Positions 6,287-7,905 of a DNA stretch of 7,905 nt are shown piece by piece. A model generated the notes under the pieces. The model was given only the letters and a program-made list of their open reading frames with translations, was not told the origin of the DNA and made no database searches. Position 1 is the stretch's first letter, and every line of letters starts with the position of its first letter. The stretch comes from CBCXVS01 sp965178525 (GTDB taxonomy: Bacteria; Tectomicrobia; Entotheonellia; Entotheonellales; Entotheonellaceae): positions 1-7,905 of the forward strand of contig CBCXVS010000324.1 in NCBI GenBank assembly GCA_965178525.1, read 5' to 3'. The translations under genes and the position numbers were made by a program.

Positions 6287-6721
6287 GTGCCTCAGTCGGT
6301 TCTTGAAATGACTAAAGACCTCGTTATGGCGCAGATTCGCGCAAGCAATATGCCACCGGAAGACGTCCATCACGCCCTGCAACAAACCTTCACCAATTTG
6401 CTGGACCTGAAAATGAAAGAGGATCAGGATGAAAGGAGTGATGTGCGGGTTGCTGAGCCATCACCGGAGCCGATTGACTGGCGCAAGAGCATCACCAGGC
6501 AGTCGGTGACGTGTTTGGAATGTGGGCAGATGTTTAAGCAACTCTCCAGTCGCCACTTGCGCGACCACGGTCTGGATGGCCGTTCGTATCGCGACAAATA
6601 CGGTATTCCCAGAACGCAATCCCTGGCCGCCAGAGCGGTGACCGCAAAGCGGCGGCAAGTCGTGCAGCAGACCCGCCCGTGGGAGAAAGCGCCACGCTAT
6701 CGACAAGGCAAAGGCTTATAA
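6287..6721 (+). CDS. MucR/Ros family zinc-finger transcriptional regulator
   Basis: A small DNA-binding regulator of about 144 residues from the GTG at 6287 (147 if the ATG at 6278 is used). The N-terminal helical part (VLEMTKDLVMAQIRASN, then PPEDVHHALQQTFTNLLDL) resembles the oligomerising region of MucR proteins. The finger is CLECGQMFKQLSSRHLRDH, with Cys79, Cys82, His93 and His97 in the ATG numbering. It is followed by the family-typical SYRDKYGIPRTQSLAAR and a basic tail. The finger spacing is C-X2-C-X10-H-X3-H, one residue shifted from the alphaproteobacterial Ros form (X9, X4). MucR proteins bind AT-rich DNA and often regulate themselves; the AT-rich 5970-6270 region and its inverted repeat are obvious candidate targets. 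It is transcribed away from glnB-glnA and 105 bp before the PEP carboxylase gene. Target genes are unknown. Confidence 0.85.
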   Translation: MPQSVLEMTKDLVMAQIRASNMPPEDVHHALQQTFTNLLDLKMKEDQDERSDVRVAEPSPEPIDWRKSITRQSVTCLECGQMFKQLSSRHLRDHGLDGRSYRDKYGIPRTQSLAARAVTAKRRQVVQQTRPWEKAPRYRQGKGL

Positions 6722-6826
6722 ATACCGAAACCACATCAAATTTATATTTTTCCTCTGGAGAAATGTATATTAAGGTCATTCCAGGTACTTAGATAGAGAA
6801 GGATACCATACACCTAAGGAGGCGCT

Positions 6827-7885
6827 ATGCCTCACGATCCGCACCAGCCCTTACGCGATGATGTCCGACTCCTGGGTCAACTGCTTGGCGATACAATCCG
6901 CGCGCAAGCTGGCCAGGAGCTGTTTGACACCGTGGAGACGGTACGCCTCTTGGCCAGAAGTGCCCGAGAGGGGCAGGCGGCGGACTTTGCCCACCTGACC
7001 CAGGTACTCGGCTCATGGTCGGTGGATCATGCCTTGCCAGTCGCCCGGGCCTTTGCCCATTTCCTGCATCTCTCGAACATCGCCGAACAGCACCATCGCA
7101 TCCGCCGCCGCCGCGCCTACCAACACGACCCGCACGCCCCGGCCCAGCCCAATTCCTGTGAGGAAGCCTTTGCGGCTTTGCTCGACGCGGGTGTACCTCC
7201 CGATGACCTGTATGACGCCGTGTGTGCGCTGCACATCGAGCTGGTCTTGACCGCTCATCCCACCGAAGTGATGCGCCGGACTCTAATGCAGAAAATCGCC
7301 CGCATTGCCCACCTGTTAGAGACACGAGACCGGACCGACTTGACGCCGGCCGAGAGCGAGGCCACCATGGCCGCGTTGCAGCGCGAGATTCTTGCCGCTT
7401 GGGAAACAGATGAGGTGCGCCGCCAGTCCCCCACACCGAGAGATGAAGCCGGCTGGGGCCTGGCCGTGATCGAGCAGACCTTGTGGGAAGTCATTCCGAG
7501 TTTTCTGCGCTCCGTCGATCTGGCCTTGCGGACGTGCACCGGCCGGCCACTCCCTGTCGAGGCTGCGCCCATTCGATTCGGTTCCTGGATGGGTGGTGAC
7601 CGTGACGGCAATCCCAATGTCACGGCGCAGGTCACGGCTGATGTGTGTCTACTGGCTCGGCTGACGGCGGTCAATCTCCTGCTCCGGGACATGGAAGCGT
7701 TGCACTGGGAGCTTTCCATGGCGCAGGCCAGCCCAGAGCTGCGGGCTGCTGTCGGAGAGGCCCGCGAGCCCTACCGCGCCCTACTGGCTCGCGGGCATAC
7801 GCGTTTGCTGGCCACGCGCCGCTATCTCGATCGTATAGGAAAGTGCATTTTCCCGATCCCAGAAGTCCCCATTTCTCAAGGATGA
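6827..7885 (+). CDS. ppc: Phosphoenolpyruvate carboxylase, N-terminal part, interrupted
   Basis: PEP carboxylase converts PEP and bicarbonate to oxaloacetate, an anaplerotic cytoplasmic reaction. The start is firm: TAAGGAGG at 6815-6822, four bases before ATG. The sequence matches the N-terminal third of the enzyme: LHLSNIAEQHHRIRRRR (residues 81-97), the catalytic LVLTAHPTEVMRRT with His144, and FGSWMGGDRDGNPNVT (251-266), both PROSITE-type signature regions. Homology runs through YRALLARGHTRLLATRRYLD to Asp335 and then stops. The last 17 residues of the frame are not PEPC-like, and a stop follows at 7883-7885, while the intact enzyme has about 900 residues. No other frame restores homology in the remaining 74 bases. 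The gene is thus either disrupted by an insertion or cut by an assembly join, and the product from this frame would be inactive because the C-terminal catalytic half is absent. Confidence 0.9.
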   Translation: MPHDPHQPLRDDVRLLGQLLGDTIRAQAGQELFDTVETVRLLARSAREGQAADFAHLTQVLGSWSVDHALPVARAFAHFLHLSNIAEQHHRIRRRRAYQHDPHAPAQPNSCEEAFAALLDAGVPPDDLYDAVCALHIELVLTAHPTEVMRRTLMQKIARIAHLLETRDRTDLTPAESEATMAALQREILAAWETDEVRRQSPTPRDEAGWGLAVIEQTLWEVIPSFLRSVDLALRTCTGRPLPVEAAPIRFGSWMGGDRDGNPNVTAQVTADVCLLARLTAVNLLLRDMEALHWELSMAQASPELRAAVGEAREPYRALLARGHTRLLATRRYLDRIGKCIFPIPEVPISQG

Positions 7886-7905
7886 ACGAGCCAAGTGAGG
7901 GTTCC
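7832..7905. mobile_element. Possible end of an inserted element within ppc (partial)
   Basis: From 7832 the sequence is unrelated to PEP carboxylase in all three forward frames. It begins with a near-palindrome (GAAAGTGCATTTTC, about 7838-7851) and has the look of an untranslated insertion-sequence end, with no convincing gene. Only 74 bases are visible, so no family can be named. The window ends within it, as happens when an assembly breaks in a repeated element. Confidence 0.35.

Noticed and set aside
6054..6311. An 85-residue frame on the plus strand upstream of the MucR gene
   Set aside because: It has no ribosome site, no recognisable sequence, crosses the inverted repeat and overlaps the start of the regulator; it is most likely leader sequence.

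Overview
The window comes from a GC-rich bacterium with Gram-negative style nitrogen control. It carries a type I glutamine synthetase with an intact adenylylation tyrosine, a PII protein with Tyr51, a sigma-54 type promoter, a Ros/MucR zinc-finger regulator and a phosphoenolpyruvate carboxylase. This set fits Proteobacteria or Nitrospirota; I lean weakly to a Nitrospira-like lineage but cannot show it from sequence alone.

Layout. The first 124 bases hold no supportable gene. From 125 to 3318, on the minus strand, lies a run of membrane genes read from right to left: a sodium:solute symporter (broken into three frames), a small two-helix membrane protein, a membrane-anchored TPR protein, and a small protein whose C-terminal membrane helix is reached only through a frameshift. 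Between 3319 and 3794 is a gene-free stretch with a 112-bp MITE-like palindromic element and two interleaved inverted repeats. From 3795 to 5608, also on the minus strand, are glnB and glnA (glnB first), 62 bp apart. Just upstream of glnB, at 5640-5800, is a short remnant of an ammonium transporter gene (amt). Upstream of that is a good -24/-12 sigma-54 promoter pointing into the amt remnant, glnB and glnA. The 5970-6286 segment is AT-rich and divergent. It also holds a TATAAT box facing right and a perfect 11-bp inverted repeat. On the plus strand come a MucR-type regulator (6287-6721) and the N-terminal part of PEP carboxylase (from 6827), which loses homology abruptly at about 7832, near the end of the window.

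How it works together. glnA assimilates ammonium into glutamine, and PII senses nitrogen/carbon/energy status and tunes the GS adenylylation system. The sigma-54 promoter would couple both to nitrogen limitation. The ancestral order appears to have been amt-glnB-glnA, with most of amt now deleted so that its promoter serves glnB-glnA. PEP carboxylase supplies oxaloacetate, whose products feed 2-oxoglutarate/glutamate synthesis, though nothing here shows co-regulation.

Quality caution. Three reading-frame breaks (around 270, 2325 and 3003) all shift in the same direction, as a one-base loss would produce. This makes sequencing or assembly error a serious alternative to true gene decay for the symporter and the small anchored protein. 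The PEP carboxylase and amt breaks look different, since homologous sequence is missing rather than just shifted.
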